Positions 11,367-22,916 are shown, counted from the first letter of the stretch. The stretch is 64,000 bases of DNA from Chlorokybus atmophyticus (GCA_009103225.1 RHPI01001553.1:45047-109046), one strand, 5' to 3'. Numbers and translations: made by a program. Notes: generated from the letters alone by a model not told the origin.

Positions 11367-14300
11367 ATGTACATGGCTGACACTCTGCTGCTGCAGAGTC
11401 GTTTGCAGGAGGAGTGCGATTTCCAAACCTCTTGTCAAGTGTTCATCTGTCACAGGGGACCCGACACCAAACACAACATTGCAGATGCGCTGTACCATGA
11501 GCTCACAACAAAACACGGCTTGAAAGTCTTCCTTGATGCCCGCAACCTTCCCGCGACCGCCGGCGCGGACACTCCAGCAGCCATTCAGCAAGCGCTGCGA
11601 TCTGCGCCGGTTGGCGTCGCCATTCTGTCCAGCACCTTTTTTGACAGCAAAGATTGCGCTTCCGAGCTAAGAGACATGCTGGATGCTCGTGACCGCAAGC
11701 AAGGTTTTGTCTTTCTTCCCCTGTTCTTTCAGATAAAGGTGAATAAACTTTCAGTGAAGACACTGACCTCACGAAAGCGGCAGAAGTGGTACGATCAAGC
11801 TGAATCTAGAATAAAAAAGGAGGACCTGGCCAGCTACATTACAAGAGTCAAAGGTATTGTTGGAAAGGAGTACAACCCTGAGATGTGGAACACTGAGGAG
11901 ATTCCGCCCTTTGCTCTACACTTGCGCCGCCTTCTGCCGGTATGTTAGTGTCAACTGCTCATCATGAGCAGGTGCACAGGTATGTTTGACAGTCCGTTTC
12001 TAGACCAGCATTGATTGCTGTATGGGACGCAGGATGACCCCCACATATGCCTTGACAGTATACTGCCGAACTGGCTTGATCAGCTGCAGCGTCAGCGCAA
12101 AATGCTGTCATCCCCCGAGTCATCTCAGGGACGCATTGTTGGCCTTCTCTATGAGCACAGCAAGGAGCAGTTGGACTTGATGATACAGAGTCTGGAAGGA
12201 TTGAAGCAGCGTAGTGAAGACATCAAATCCAGCATGCGCCACATCAGCAGGAGCGGAGCCAACGGCCAAGGTATGTATGCTGCAATGTCAGCTGCCCTTC
12301 TTTGGGTCATTGCTATGGACATCTAGATCCTCGCATAGTTTGTTGTACTACTGCTATCGCTTCTTATGCTGCTAATGCGTGCGGTTCAGACTTGTCCGTA
12401 CTCTCCAGCATGGAGTGTTTGGAAATCGCATGTCGGGCAATTGTTTGGGTGGCGTGGGGCTGTGACATCGCTTGTGTTGCTGCTCTGGTGCTGCCGGCTG
12501 TCATCCATGGTCACCAGCGTGAGCGGCCGAATGAGTCCGTAGACAATGTGTTGAATAAGCTGACCCTCACACGGCCTTTGGCGAACAAACTGCGCGATGC
12601 AATGCAAGACTGGACGTATCCTCGGGTTTTGGGAGGAGCTGTACGGGGCATACTGTCTTCTCGAATTAACACAAGGGTTCAGGGTAAGTAGTAGTGAGAG
12701 CAGGCCCTGCTGCCCGTTGAACAGGGATTGTCCCATTGCAGAGATGCGCAGTGTCAGTGGTAGCGATCAGTCAGAACTGCACCGCATCACCCCATGCACA
12801 AAGCTTGCTGCATTCCGTGGACCACTTGTGCGCCTGCGGTCGACAGTCCCCAGCTGCAATCCTTGCTGTGTGTTTTACTGATTAAATGTCTGTGCCTTGC
12901 AGAGCTCTACATTGATTTGGCTAATGCAGTGATACAAGCAAACAACCATCTTGGCAAACCGGGGCTGCTGCCTCCCTTTGACCGTGCTGCAAAGGACACA
13001 GCTTTCAAAAAAGGGAACACGAGGTTGAAGGAGGTACTGGAAGCAGGGTTGCCAACAGACCAGCTGCAGCCTAGGCGTGCGGAGTGGCTACAGCAGTGGC
13101 AGGATGCTTTGCTGGTGGGTTTGCTTGACGAAGCCGCCTTGCAGACGTTAGCGAAAACGGCCGTGGAAGAGGTGTGGAGAGGATCCTGGAAGGTGGTGCG
13201 CGAGCCTGCAGAGCGAAGTAAGCAATATGCAGCTGAAGAAGCAGGCGACTTGGAGTCAGCAGTCATCACGAGAGATGATCAAGCTGAAGACGCTCCCAAC
13301 ATGCTGCTGGGTTCCGCTGCTAGCCAGAGCAACGTTGCAATTGCGCAATCTGAAGACAACAACGCAGATGGGCCGGTTGATACCCCTTCCACTGGGAAGC
13401 CTGTGGCGCATGAGACACAAGCCTCCTGGTCCGTTCTGGTCGAAGATGATCAAAACAAGCAACAACGGCGCATTGTCATTGAGGTGCCTGAAGTAGGCGC
13501 ACTCCCGGACGGTCTGGTTCGGGACTTGTGTGCCAACATGAAACGTGAGATGAAAGCCAAATCCGTCAGTGGGTACCCTGGCTCCCTTCTCGTGTTTGTA
13601 GACATGGAAACACCTGCATCAGAGTCGCTGGAGCGACTTGTGGAGAAGGTGCTGAGGAAGCCTGTGGCGCATGAGACACAAGCCTCCTGGTCAGTTCTGG
13701 GCGAAGATACTCCCAACAGGCAACAACGGCGCATTGTCATTGATGCGCCTGAAGTGGGCGAACTCCCGGACGGCCTGATGTTGGCGCTGCGTGCCCACAT
13801 TATAGGTCAGATGAAAGCCAAATCCGTCAGTGGGTACCCTGGCTCCCTTCTCGTGTTTATAGACGTGGAAACACCGGCATCAGAGTCGCTGGACCAACTT
13901 GTAGAGAAGGTGTTAGAGTGCTGGCATCAAGCAGTAGAAAGCGCTTGGCAGACTGTGGTGCGCTCTGTCATGCGCAAATATATGCCACAGGACTTCAAGC
14001 AGGACTTGAATTTGATGCAGCGATATACAGTGCAGCTTGGAGCCGAGCGTTTTGTCATTGTTGATGAAGGTTTGTCGCGGTGTCCTCGTGCACTGTGACA
14101 CCGCTGCCGATTGCTGTGCATGGCACATTCACTGCTGTTTGGTCCTTACAAGCGTTGTGCAAACCAGGTGGGGTTTTTTGTCAGATACTGACTCTTGAAG
14201 ATCAACCAAGGCTTGCTGGACAGATTGCTGTCAGTGGTGAGACCTTCTATGCATACATGCCGTCAACAGTTGGTTTGGTGGTCGTTTTCAGATCAAGTAA

Positions 14301-15861
14301 TGTATTGGCCGATCACTCCCTCCTGCAAATCATCCCTGTGTGCCTCTGCTCTGCAGTTGAATACGATGATGACGTATGTGACGGTATAAAGATAACGAAG
14401 GCCGCGGTGTGTTGGGGAGCAAACAGCACTGGATCATTTGCCCCGACCCTGTACTATAGGTTGCATGCAGAACGCAAGCTTGTTCAACTCGAACAGCGCC
14501 TCGAACCGTCAGATGGCATGGTACGTGCGGGCTACAGCTTCTTGAAATTGTTCAGGCACGTGCACCAATACTTGTGAATGTTCAAATCAAGTCCACAACA
14601 TATCTTCTGCATCTTGCCAATTACAAACAGCGGCCATGCATGCGTTATGTGAAGTGTGGTTGTAGCTGACGCTTGGCTTGCTATTTCCGAGGGCCCTGCT
14701 ACACTGAAGTGGAAAACCACATTGCCAGCAGAAGCCCTGAGGCTGGATGCATTTCTGGAAGCAACAAGGGATCAGCTGTGGGGCAATGCCATTAGCCTGT
14801 CGGTAAGTACATGCATGCACCTTGCAATTACGTTATGTGGACCGAGCTGGTGGCGTGATGGGTTGCTGCAGCAACCCAGACAGCTGTCTGAGCTCTTGAG
14901 TGCTGTTCAGCGCACGCATGGCAACACCTTTGAGAGCTTCAGTAGCAGCAATGAATCCTTATGTTATGCTGCGGCTGTGCAGGATGTACTCGCAAGTGTC
15001 CACGCACCAGAGGACGGGAGGGCAGCCAGTGGCGTTGGCTCACTGAGCACAGCCACTTTCAAATTGCAATGCTTTGTAACTGTGGCAGGCACGCTGAGAT
15101 TGTCCTGCAAGTTTAGTGGGACCGTGCCGGCTATTGTCTGGGAGCAGACTGAGCTGCGCGAGCTGTGGCTGGATGGCAATGGATTGGAAGAGCTGCCCTC
15201 AGGAGTGGGGAATTTGAGCAAACTGGAAAAGTTGGTGCTGAGCAACAACAATTTGAAAAGCATACCAAGAGAACTCGGTAACCTCAAAGAGCTTCGAGTG
15301 CTGCTGCTTGACGGCAACAAGCTCACTCACGTTGCCGGCATTGAGACGCTAACTGCCCTGGAAGAATTGGCATTACAGAAGAACAAATTCGCAAAGCTGC
15401 CGATCGAGGTTTGCATGCTCCAGGATCTGCAACGCCTGAACCTGCGCTGCAACTACTTGAAGGCGCTTCCTTTAGCCATCAAGGCGTTGAGCAAGTTGCG
15501 AGTTCTGAACCTTGATGACAACCGGTTAAGAGCACTGCCTAAGGAGATTCAGCACCTGACAGAGTTACAGGAGCTCAGTGTATTAAGGAATAAGCTCAAT
15601 CACTGGCAGTTCCCAGAGGTTGTTGTCACGTTGCTTCGTCTGAAGAAATTGCAGTTGGATGGCATATTCAATGCCAGATTCAACATATTTTGGGAAGGAC
15701 TAGATCGCCGGCTTCAGCAATGCCAGATTGCAAACAAACTGCAGGACAGTGACGGTACTGCCGCGGCTGCGAGCACATCAGCGCCCGAGACAGGCAAAGA
15801 GCTTGCAAACAGCAGCAGCGCAAATCAATTTGAAGGCCAATCAGTCCCCAGGGGCAGATGA
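11367..15861 (+). CDS. TIR-LRR protein without NB-ARC, eight exons
   Basis: Exons 11367-11939, 12033-12270, 12390-12683, 12903-14069, 14153-14236, 14357-14520, 14692-14802 and 14872-15861 join in phase with GT-AG introns to about 1206 codons ending in TGA. The start is ATG 11367, with a second in-frame ATG at 11373. The TIR domain (about residues 22-150) shows QVFICHRGPDTKH, GLKVFLDARNLP and LSSTFFDSKDCASELRDML, keeping the Glu that is catalytic in TIR NADases. A hydrophobic stretch at about 284-306 (WVAWGCDIACVAALVL) could cross a membrane. Residues about 534-707 are two 87-aa tandem repeats of unknown function. The C-terminus (about 970-1150) has about seven leucine-rich repeats of the LxxLxLxxNxLxxLP type. 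No P-loop or NB-ARC is visible, unlike plant TNL receptors. A role in sensing or signalling in immunity is inferred from the domains. Exon 5's acceptor could also be at 14168. Confidence 0.8.
13397..13918 (+). repeat. 261-bp tandem coding duplication (87-aa repeat) inside the TIR-LRR gene
   Basis: Units 13397-13657 and 13658-13918 encode two copies of a segment starting KPVAHETQASWSVL and containing SGYPGSLLVF. They are in the same frame and highly similar, so the duplication is fairly recent and kept open. The domain itself is not recognised. Confidence 0.92.
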
Positions 15862-16868
15862 GACTTTCTCATGGGCCAGGGAGTTGCGGACCCAGTACCA
15901 GCTGCAAATCGAGGGGTGGTCATGACCAAAACAAGAAGCCATCAGGAGCAAGCAGCGTTCTTAGTCGCCCTAGTTTTGGCTGGGCATGCATGCCACATCA
16001 ATAACAATTAGCGCACCTCATGCAGCTGTTTCATGCCTCATCATGCGCATTGTGAGTAGCATACATGGTCACTCACAATGCGCATGAGTGTACAAAAGGG
16101 GTATGCTGCTGTGCCAACATGCATGGTGTGAAACATGCAAACAACATGCATGGTGTCAAGCACACCACACTCACTTGCACTCTTATTACAACAGTCACCA
16201 CCGGGCTATGTCTACCATCAGCGCGCTAACACTACCTGCCCCGTTAGACATGCATGCATAGCCAGGTTGATCACCTGCACAGCGGCTGTGGTCAGCGGCC
16301 ACAGCCTGTATATAAGAGATAGTATCCTACATTAGTAGCATGCAAGGTGTCACACACAAACATACGATGGCATGCATAGTGCAGCACACGGCACATGCAA
16401 TGGCAGGCTCACACTTCATTACATTTACTCACCACCGAACTGCTAACTCTACCTAACACTACCTGCCTACCCCGTCAGTCAATGCAGCATGCATGTCAGT
16501 CAATCACCTGCCCACAAGGGCTATATACACTTTCCCCACCGCGGTTTGTGCATATATAACAATTCATGTTGTTATGCGGCACGCGCGTGCATGATTACGA
16601 CGTGGCATAATTGAACACATCTTGCGTTTTGTAGCGTTAGCAATCACATATTATAGACCATATGAAGCATTGCTTCTGCTATAACATGGCTTGCGGACAC
16701 ATAGTTGTAAAACTCACGTGCAAGATTGGGACTGCAGCCCGCGGGTCCTGAGGCATGTCAGTACGCAATGCCCCAGCACTGCTATCAGTATACGCATGCG
16801 CCCATATGCGCGCGCGCAAGAGAGGGGGGAATCCCCCCCCCCTCCCTCCGGAGGGAGAAGAGGGGGGG
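15862..16868. other. Intergenic DNA with hairpin and G-run
   Basis: No gene seen. A perfect 17-bp inverted repeat (16041-16057 with 16071-16087, 13-bp loop) lies shortly downstream of the TIR-LRR stop. The right end (16823-16868) is a C-run, a CTCCCTCCGGAGGGAG palindrome and a G-run that served as insertion site of the following retrotransposon. Confidence 0.6.
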
Positions 16869-17540
16869 TGTAACAGTCAAGGCCAAATTCTGTGATTTTC
16901 ATGGCCGTTTTAGGCCTTATTTGTAAGGTACATGTTTTTAATGACTTGTGGCGGATATCGGCGAGTTATGAGTCTGCCGCGGATATCGACCGGGGCCCCA
17001 AGACCAGTCCGGAAGGTGCCAGAAAACGGAGGGCCAGTCGAGAAGGGCTCGACCAGATTTCTGGAAGGGCCTGGCGCCAAGTAGTATAACTTGACCATAT
17101 GAGCAGCAAATTAGGAGATCTTTGGTGCGTTGGAAAGGTCTAGAAGTGTACTACAAGATTCTACAAGAATATCTTAGCTTCTAGTTCCGTCTAGCGCTAG
17201 AATCGTCTAGTCAGTAGCATGTGCAGACTGGTAGGTATAAAAGTGACATTCTACAACTTGCAATACAACCTTTAGCTCCCTAGTTTCTTGTGTGCAAGCT
17301 TGGTGGTGGCTAGCAGGGGTTGCTAGCGTGTGTCCACCGGTGTGTGCTTGCTTGTGTGACGATCCAAGGCGCTACACAAGTCGGTGTGTAGCTTCGAGCG
17401 CATGCGCGTGCGTACGCGAGTGGCGGGGCGCGCGTGTGTGCTTGGCAGAGGGGGCAAGGTTCCGGTGTGAATACCGTGTCTTGGTGAGAGGGTTGTGGAT
17501 TGGACCAACTCACAGGTGACAAGGCACGAGCACCGTCACA
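16869..17540 (+). repeat. 5' LTR of the chromovirus
   Basis: TG...CA ends. A TATA box (TATAAAAG) at 17236-17243 probably drives the element's transcription. Small frames inside it (16892-17089, 17292-17519) recur identically in the 3' LTR and are not genes. Confidence 0.95.
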
Positions 17541-17542
17541 AC

Positions 17543-17554
17543 TGGTATCGGAGC
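17543..17554 (+). other. Primer-binding site, initiator tRNA-Met type
   Basis: TGGTATCGGAGC follows the 5' LTR after two bases. It matches the common tRNA-iMet 3'-end complement TGGTATCAGAGC at all but one position, as in many gypsy elements. Confidence 0.85.
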
Positions 17555-17634
17555 ACGGTTTACGAAGGTGAGAGAGGAAGTGTGTGGGCGTTTACACTTT
17601 TCATTCGGAAGCGGAGTGTAGTGTGTTAGTGGAG

Positions 17635-18663
17635 ATGGAGGATGCTCGCATGGAAGAGCTTCAAGCTGCCATCTTGGCACTGAGGGAAGAGCTTCATCAC
17701 ACTCAAGCGGCGGCACAAGCACAACGCGAGGCGTATGAGCATGCGATGGCGCGTGTATAAATTCCCATGGCATCAAGCTCGCGCGTGCATGTGAAGGTGC
17801 CAAAGCCCAAGCCCTTTAAGGGTCAACGTGATGGAGATGCAGTGGATGAATGGATTTTTCAAGTATCGTCTTGGTTGAAGCTCACGGAGGTGCCCACGCA
17901 TCTGCACGTGGAGGTTGCAGCGACATTGCTTGAAGGTGCAGCACTTGTGTGGTGGAGGCATCGATGTACGCGTGTTGCAAACGGGTTGGCGCTACCATTG
18001 ACCACCATGGAAGAGTTGGCACTGGAGGTCAGGCATCAATTTGTTCCCGTTGAGAGCGTGAAGGCCGCACGCGACAAACTTGCAGCCCTTGTGCAAATGG
18101 GGTCGGTGATGGCGTACACGGCCGCATTTCAGCGATTGGTGATGTCCATACCCAATATGACCGAGGAGGAGCAGTTGGACAGGTATACACGTGGTTTGAA
18201 ACCTTTGGGGCGTAAAGAAGTGGAGCTACGGGACCCGAAGACACTCGTGGAGGCTATACGCATCGCGGAGCGTCTCGACGCGTTGTACTTCAAATCCACC
18301 ACAAGAAACACTGACTGGAGGCAAAGGCATGGTGATCAGCCCCGGGGAGGCTTTTAACATGCATGGAGACGAGGAGAACCAAGTTCAGCACTTGCCAATG
18401 GAGGTGGAGCTGACTCTGGGCCTGCACCAATGGAGGTGGGTGCCATACACACGCATGGAAGTGAGGCGAAGCACGGCGGACGTGGTGAAAGAGGTAAAGG
18501 TGTGCGCAAGTGTTATGCGTGTGGGTCGACGGAGCATTTGGCGTACGGATGCCCCAAACGAAGCACGCAAAGGCCAACACCGGATGGCAACCCTCGCCGT
18601 GATCGTCGCGTCAACACCATGGAGCAAAATGGCGTGGAGCAGGAAAACGACTTCCCCCAGTAG
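17635..18663 (+). pseudogene. gag: Chromovirus gag with CCHC zinc knuckle, two in-frame TAA codons
   Basis: One frame from ATG 17635 encodes a short coiled-coil start (MEDARMEELQAAILALREEL), then the retrotransposon Gag domain (from about 17767: GDAVDEWIFQVSSWLKL, LEGAALVWWRHR, YTAAFQRLVMSI), then a zinc knuckle CYACGSTEHLAYGC (CX2CX4HX4C, around 18508-18549). TAA at 17758-17760 and 18355-18357 interrupt it without changing frame, and TAG at 18661-18663 ends it. Both TAAs could be CAA-to-TAA changes. Pol lies in the -1 frame, which is open from before 18650, so a -1 ribosomal shift would give Gag-Pol. The two nonsense codons sit oddly with the intact pol and near-identical LTRs; readthrough is possible but unproven. 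Confidence 0.85.
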
Positions 18664-18716
18664 GTGAGGAGGCTACTGCTGGGGATAGGAAGGAGCCTCA
18701 TGCACGGACGGATGCT

Positions 18717-21700
18717 GTGACATTTCCATTAAAGAAGCAAGAGGAGATGGCTTTGAACGCGCCAATGGTGGTGAGTTATGCAAACGAGGAGACAACAAAG
18801 TACTTCGGGCTTCGAGCACACATTTGCGATGACCAAGGACGATGGAGAGAGTGTAAGCTCATGATTGATAGCGGTGCCAACAGCAACTTCATGAGTATTG
18901 ATATCGCGCGGCGTTACGGTTGGCTTTCGTCATTACGAGGAGGTGAAGTGAAGCTCGCTGATGGAGAGCCACCCTCTGGAGGTGATGGCGCTGCGTTTAT
19001 GACCAAAGAGTTGTGCGTTCGCATTGGGAAGATGAAGGAGAGCATGCGGTTTTGCTGCATCACCTTACGGAACAGGTTTGATGGGATTTTGGGACTACCG
19101 TGGCTATGGCAACATAATCCAGCCATCAATTGGAGGAAGCGCGTGCTCACCATCGAGCGAAACGGTGGAGAGTCCATTCAAGCTGCATCGGACGTCATCG
19201 AGGCGCGGCACGCACAATTAGGTGGTACGACAATTGCCCAGATCTCTCATGTGCAATTGAGGAAGTTATTGTCTCCACGGAAGGCAAAGGCTGCATGGTT
19301 GTGCGTGGTGCGCGAAAACACTGCAAAGTCAGCACCAGAGCTGAGTGACGATGTTCAGACGGCAACTATGGACCCCGAGGTGTGTAAACTTGTTAAAGAA
19401 TACCAAGATACCATGGTGGACGGACTTCCATCTGGTCTACCACCTCCACGGAGCGTAGACCACCGTGTGGAGCTGATGGAGGGCGTGCACAAGCCACCGT
19501 ATCGACCCGTATACAAGTTGTCACCTTTGGAACTGGAAGAGGCCGAGAGGCAGGTGGCGGACTTGCTGGAAAGAGGCTACATCAGGCCTAGTAAGTCCCC
19601 CTATGGTGCACCTATTTTGTTTGTACGAAAGAAGAACGGGAGCTTGCGCATGTGCGTCGACTACCGAGCTCTCAACAACATCACGAAGAGAAATTGCTTT
19701 CCACTCCCACGAATCGACGAGTTGCTGGAGCAATTGCAAGGTGCGCAGTACTTCACAACACTTGATCTTGCTGGAGGTTATCACCAAATTCGCATCGCGC
19801 CCGAGGATGTGGAGAAAACAGCCTTTAACACACGTTATGGGCACTACGAGTGGTTGGTCATGTCCTTCGGACTTACGAACGCACCGGCAACATTTCAAAC
19901 GCTTATGAACAGCGTTTTTGCTGACTTGATTGGTAAGGGAGTCCTCGTGTACCTCGACGACATTTTGGTGTACGCGACAACAAAGGAGGAGCACGTGGCA
20001 CTTCTACGGCGCGTGTTGCAGCGTTTGCGCGAACACAAGTTGTACGCCCAGCTACAAAAGTGCAAATTCTTGCTTCGAGAGGTGGAGTACCTAGGCCACA
20101 TTGTGTCGCATGAAGGCATCAAGCCGGACCCCAACAAAGTGCAGGTGGTGCGCGAGTGGGCTGCCCCGACCAATGTAAAGGAGGTGATGTCCTTTTTAGG
20201 CCTTGCGGGGTATTATCGCAAGTTTATCATGGGGTTTTCGCGCATAGCTGCTCCCTTGACTACCCTACTCAAGAAGGGAAAGCATTGGAGCTGGTCAGCA
20301 ACAGAGGAACATGCATTTGCTGCGTTGAAGAAGGCGCTGACGGAGGCACCAGTCCTGGCTCACCCCAACATGGAAAAGACATTTATTTTGGCTTGCGACG
20401 CGTCCGACACAGCCGTAGGAGCTGTTTTGCAGCAAGACCATGGCAACGGCCTTCAACCAGTAGCATTCTTCAGCAAAAAGATGAGTGGTGCGGAGCTGAA
20501 TTACCCCGTGCACGAGAAGGAACTTTTAGCGCAAGTCATGGCGCTACGACAATGGCGTTGTTTTCTGGAAGGCAAAAAGTTCGTGCTTGAGACGGATCAC
20601 TCTCCACTGAGGTACTTACAAACACAACCTCATCTGAGTCGCAGACAAGCTCGATGGCTTGAGTTCTTTCAACTTTTTGACTTCGATATCAAGTACAAGC
20701 CCGGTACGTCAAATGGTGTTGCTGACGCGCTGAGCCGGCTTAATGCAATTGAGGCACTCGCTCAAGTGCAGCCCGAGTGGACCGACCAGATTCGGCAAGT
20801 GCTTCGTGAAGACACGGAGGGTATGAAAGTGTTGCAAGAGCTGGAAAATACAGCTACGGACACAAGTGGGCACTGGTCAATGCGCGACGGGCTGCTGTGG
20901 CACCATGGGCGCTTGTACATCCCCAACGTCGCGCATATCCGTGTGAAGTTGCTGAAGGAAGCTCATGACGTGCCCATTGCTGGTCACCAAGGGTTGGAAA
21001 GGACTTTGGCAAGCTTAAAACAGCGTTTTTACTGGCGAGAGATGCATCGCGATGTGCGCGACTACGTGGCGTTGTGCGACGCATGCCAAAGGGTGAAGGC
21101 AAGCAACCAAAAGCCAGGTGGGTTGCTGCAACCTCTCCCTGTGCCATTGTCCAAGTGGGAGCAAGTTACCATGGACTTTATCACGGGGCTACCAAAGACA
21201 AAAGAAGGGTACGACGCTATACTTGTGTTCGTCGATAAAACCAGCAAAATGGTACGCTTGGCACCGTGTAGTGAGTCTTGCACGGCACCGGAGGCAGCAC
21301 GCTTGTTCGTGAAGCATGTATTTCGTTCTCATGGATTACCACGAAGCATTGTGAGTGATCGCGACCCGCGCTTTACAAGTAAGTTTTGGGAGGCGCTGCA
21401 TAGTGCACTGGGTACCACACTGAAGTTTAGCACGGCATTCCACCCGCAAACTGATGGGCAAACGGAGCGGGCCAACCGTGTGATCGAGGACATGCTGCGT
21501 TGCTACGTTAACGCGCGACAAGACAATTGGGAGGAGCTGCTTGAGTTGGTTGAGTTTGCGATCAACAACCACCACAATGCAAGCACAGGTGTCACTCCCT
21601 TCCTTATGAACTACGGGCAACATCCATTGACACCGTTGACGGCATGGACACCGCGACGACATGACGTGCGTGTGGAGGCAGCTAATGACTTCCTTACAAA

Positions 21701-22250
21701 GTGCGCGGACATTAACAAGGCAGCTAGGGATGCGTTATTGGTGGCACAAAATCGGCAGAAGCAGTACGCGGACGCGCATCGCCGACACCTCACGTTTCAG
21801 GAAGGCGACATTGTGTTACTCTCCGCGAAGCACGTCCAGGTGCGTACGGGAGTTCGCAAGCTGAATGAACGCTGGTTGGGACCATTTAAGGTCAGCAAAG
21901 TTATCTCGGACGTGGCGTACAAGTTGGAGCTACCCGACACCATGCGTGTGCACCCCGTTTTTCACGTCTCCCTTCTGAAAGCATATCGAGGAGAACCGCC
22001 AGAAAGGCCACCCCCCGAAGTTGGCACAAATGGTGCACCCGAGTGGGAGGTAGAAGACATCCTTGGTGAGAAGTTTGTGCATGGCGTACGCAAGTTCTTA
22101 AAGAAATGGAAGGGCTATCCGTTGCATGAAGCATCCTGGGAGCCAGAGGCACACTTGACTAATGCTCAAGACGTTGTACGTGCCTACCTTGCTCGACGAC
22201 ACCCTCGCGAGCTTCGAGGACGAAGCTCACCTGGGGGGGGAGGAGTGTAA
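18717..22250 (+). CDS. pol: Chromovirus Pol: protease, RT, RNase H, integrase, chromodomain
   Basis: An uninterrupted 1177-codon frame. Domains in order: retropepsin (MIDSGANSNF, residues about 49-58); reverse transcriptase (CVDYRALNN; catalytic YLDDILVY at about 412-419; FLGLAGYYRKF); RNase H (FILACDASDTAVGAVLQQ, TDHSPLRYL); integrase zinc finger (HQGLERTLASLKQRFYW...CDACQ); integrase core (MDFITGLPK, SDRDPRFTS, FHPQTDGQTERANR); and a C-terminal chromodomain (about 1108-1160: EWEVEDILGEKFVHG...KKWKGYP...SWEPE). Chromodomains of this type bind methylated histone H3 in known chromoviruses and steer integration to heterochromatin. The displayed start is GTG; the frame is open further upstream, in line with synthesis as a -1 fusion to Gag. 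The stop TAA is formed by the first bases of the 3' LTR (GTG|TAA at 22245-22250). Confidence 0.96.
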   Translation: MTFPLKKQEEMALNAPMVVSYANEETTKYFGLRAHICDDQGRWRECKLMIDSGANSNFMSIDIARRYGWLSSLRGGEVKLADGEPPSGGDGAAFMTKELCVRIGKMKESMRFCCITLRNRFDGILGLPWLWQHNPAINWRKRVLTIERNGGESIQAASDVIEARHAQLGGTTIAQISHVQLRKLLSPRKAKAAWLCVVRENTAKSAPELSDDVQTATMDPEVCKLVKEYQDTMVDGLPSGLPPPRSVDHRVELMEGVHKPPYRPVYKLSPLELEEAERQVADLLERGYIRPSKSPYGAPILFVRKKNGSLRMCVDYRALNNITKRNCFPLPRIDELLEQLQGAQYFTTLDLAGGYHQIRIAPEDVEKTAFNTRYGHYEWLVMSFGLTNAPATFQTLMNSVFADLIGKGVLVYLDDILVYATTKEEHVALLRRVLQRLREHKLYAQLQKCKFLLREVEYLGHIVSHEGIKPDPNKVQVVREWAAPTNVKEVMSFLGLAGYYRKFIMGFSRIAAPLTTLLKKGKHWSWSATEEHAFAALKKALTEAPVLAHPNMEKTFILACDASDTAVGAVLQQDHGNGLQPVAFFSKKMSGAELNYPVHEKELLAQVMALRQWRCFLEGKKFVLETDHSPLRYLQTQPHLSRRQARWLEFFQLFDFDIKYKPGTSNGVADALSRLNAIEALAQVQPEWTDQIRQVLREDTEGMKVLQELENTATDTSGHWSMRDGLLWHHGRLYIPNVAHIRVKLLKEAHDVPIAGHQGLERTLASLKQRFYWREMHRDVRDYVALCDACQRVKASNQKPGGLLQPLPVPLSKWEQVTMDFITGLPKTKEGYDAILVFVDKTSKMVRLAPCSESCTAPEAARLFVKHVFRSHGLPRSIVSDRDPRFTSKFWEALHSALGTTLKFSTAFHPQTDGQTERANRVIEDMLRCYVNARQDNWEELLELVEFAINNHHNASTGVTPFLMNYGQHPLTPLTAWTPRRHDVRVEAANDFLTKCADINKAARDALLVAQNRQKQYADAHRRHLTFQEGDIVLLSAKHVQVRTGVRKLNERWLGPFKVSKVISDVAYKLELPDTMRVHPVFHVSLLKAYRGEPPERPPPEVGTNGAPEWEVEDILGEKFVHGVRKFLKKWKGYPLHEASWEPEAHLTNAQDVVRAYLARRHPRELRGRSSPGGGGV

Positions 22251-22916
22251 CAGTCAAGGCCAAATTCTGTGATTTTCATGGCCGTTTTAGGCCTTATTTG
22301 TAAGGTACATGTTTTTAATGACTTGTGGCGGATATCGGCGAGTTATGAGTCTGCCGCGGATATCGACCGGGGCCCCAAGACCAGTCCGGAAGGTGCCAGA
22401 AAACGGAGGGCCAGTCGAGAAGGGCTCGACCAGATTTCTGGAAGGGCCTGGCGCCAAGTAGTATAACTTGACCATATGAGCAGCAAATTAGGAGATCTTT
22501 GGTGCGTTGGAAAGGTCTAGAAGTGTACTACAAGATTCTGCAAGAATATCTTAGCTTCTAGTTCCGTCTAGCGCTAGAATCGTCTAGACAGTAGCATGTG
22601 CAGACTGGTAGGTATAAAAGTGACATTCTACAACTTGCAATACAACCTTTAGCTCCCTAGTTTCTTGTGTGCAAGCTTGGTGGTGGCTAGCAGGGGTTGC
22701 TAGCGTGTGTCCACCGGTGTGTGCTTGCTTGTGTGACGATCCAAGGCGCTACACAAGTCGGTGTGTAGCTTCGAGCGCATGCGCGTGCGTACGCGAGTGG
22801 CGGGGCGCGCGTGTGTGCTTGGCAGAGGGGGCAAGGTTCCGGTGTGAATACCGTGTCTTGGTGAGAGGGTTGTGGATTGGACCAACTCACAGGTGACAAG
22901 GCACAAGCACCGTCAC
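22246..22916 (+). repeat. 3' LTR of the chromovirus
   Basis: Copy of 16869-17539; TATAAAAG box at 22613-22620. It runs directly into 13 Gs (22917-22929); the final A of the LTR is missing, perhaps through a homopolymer error. Confidence 0.95.

Larger units (their letters stand above)
16869..22916 (+). mobile_element. Full-length chromodomain Ty3/gypsy element (chromovirus)
   Basis: The two LTRs (16869-17540 and 22246-22916) are spaced 5377 bp apart and differ at only three substitutions plus a missing terminal A in about 672 bp, indicating recent insertion. They begin TGTAACAGTC and end CACCGTCACA. Both flanks are G-runs (GGGGG at 16864-16868 and from 22917), consistent with a GGGGG target duplication. 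A primer-binding site matching initiator tRNA-Met, gag, pol with chromodomain, and a G-rich polypurine tract just before the 3' LTR (about 22232-22244) are present in the canonical order. Confidence 0.95.

Noticed and set aside
16892-17519. Small ORFs within the chromovirus LTRs, repeated identically at 22269-22896
   Set aside because: They lie inside the LTRs, have no domain, and recur only because the LTRs are duplicated.
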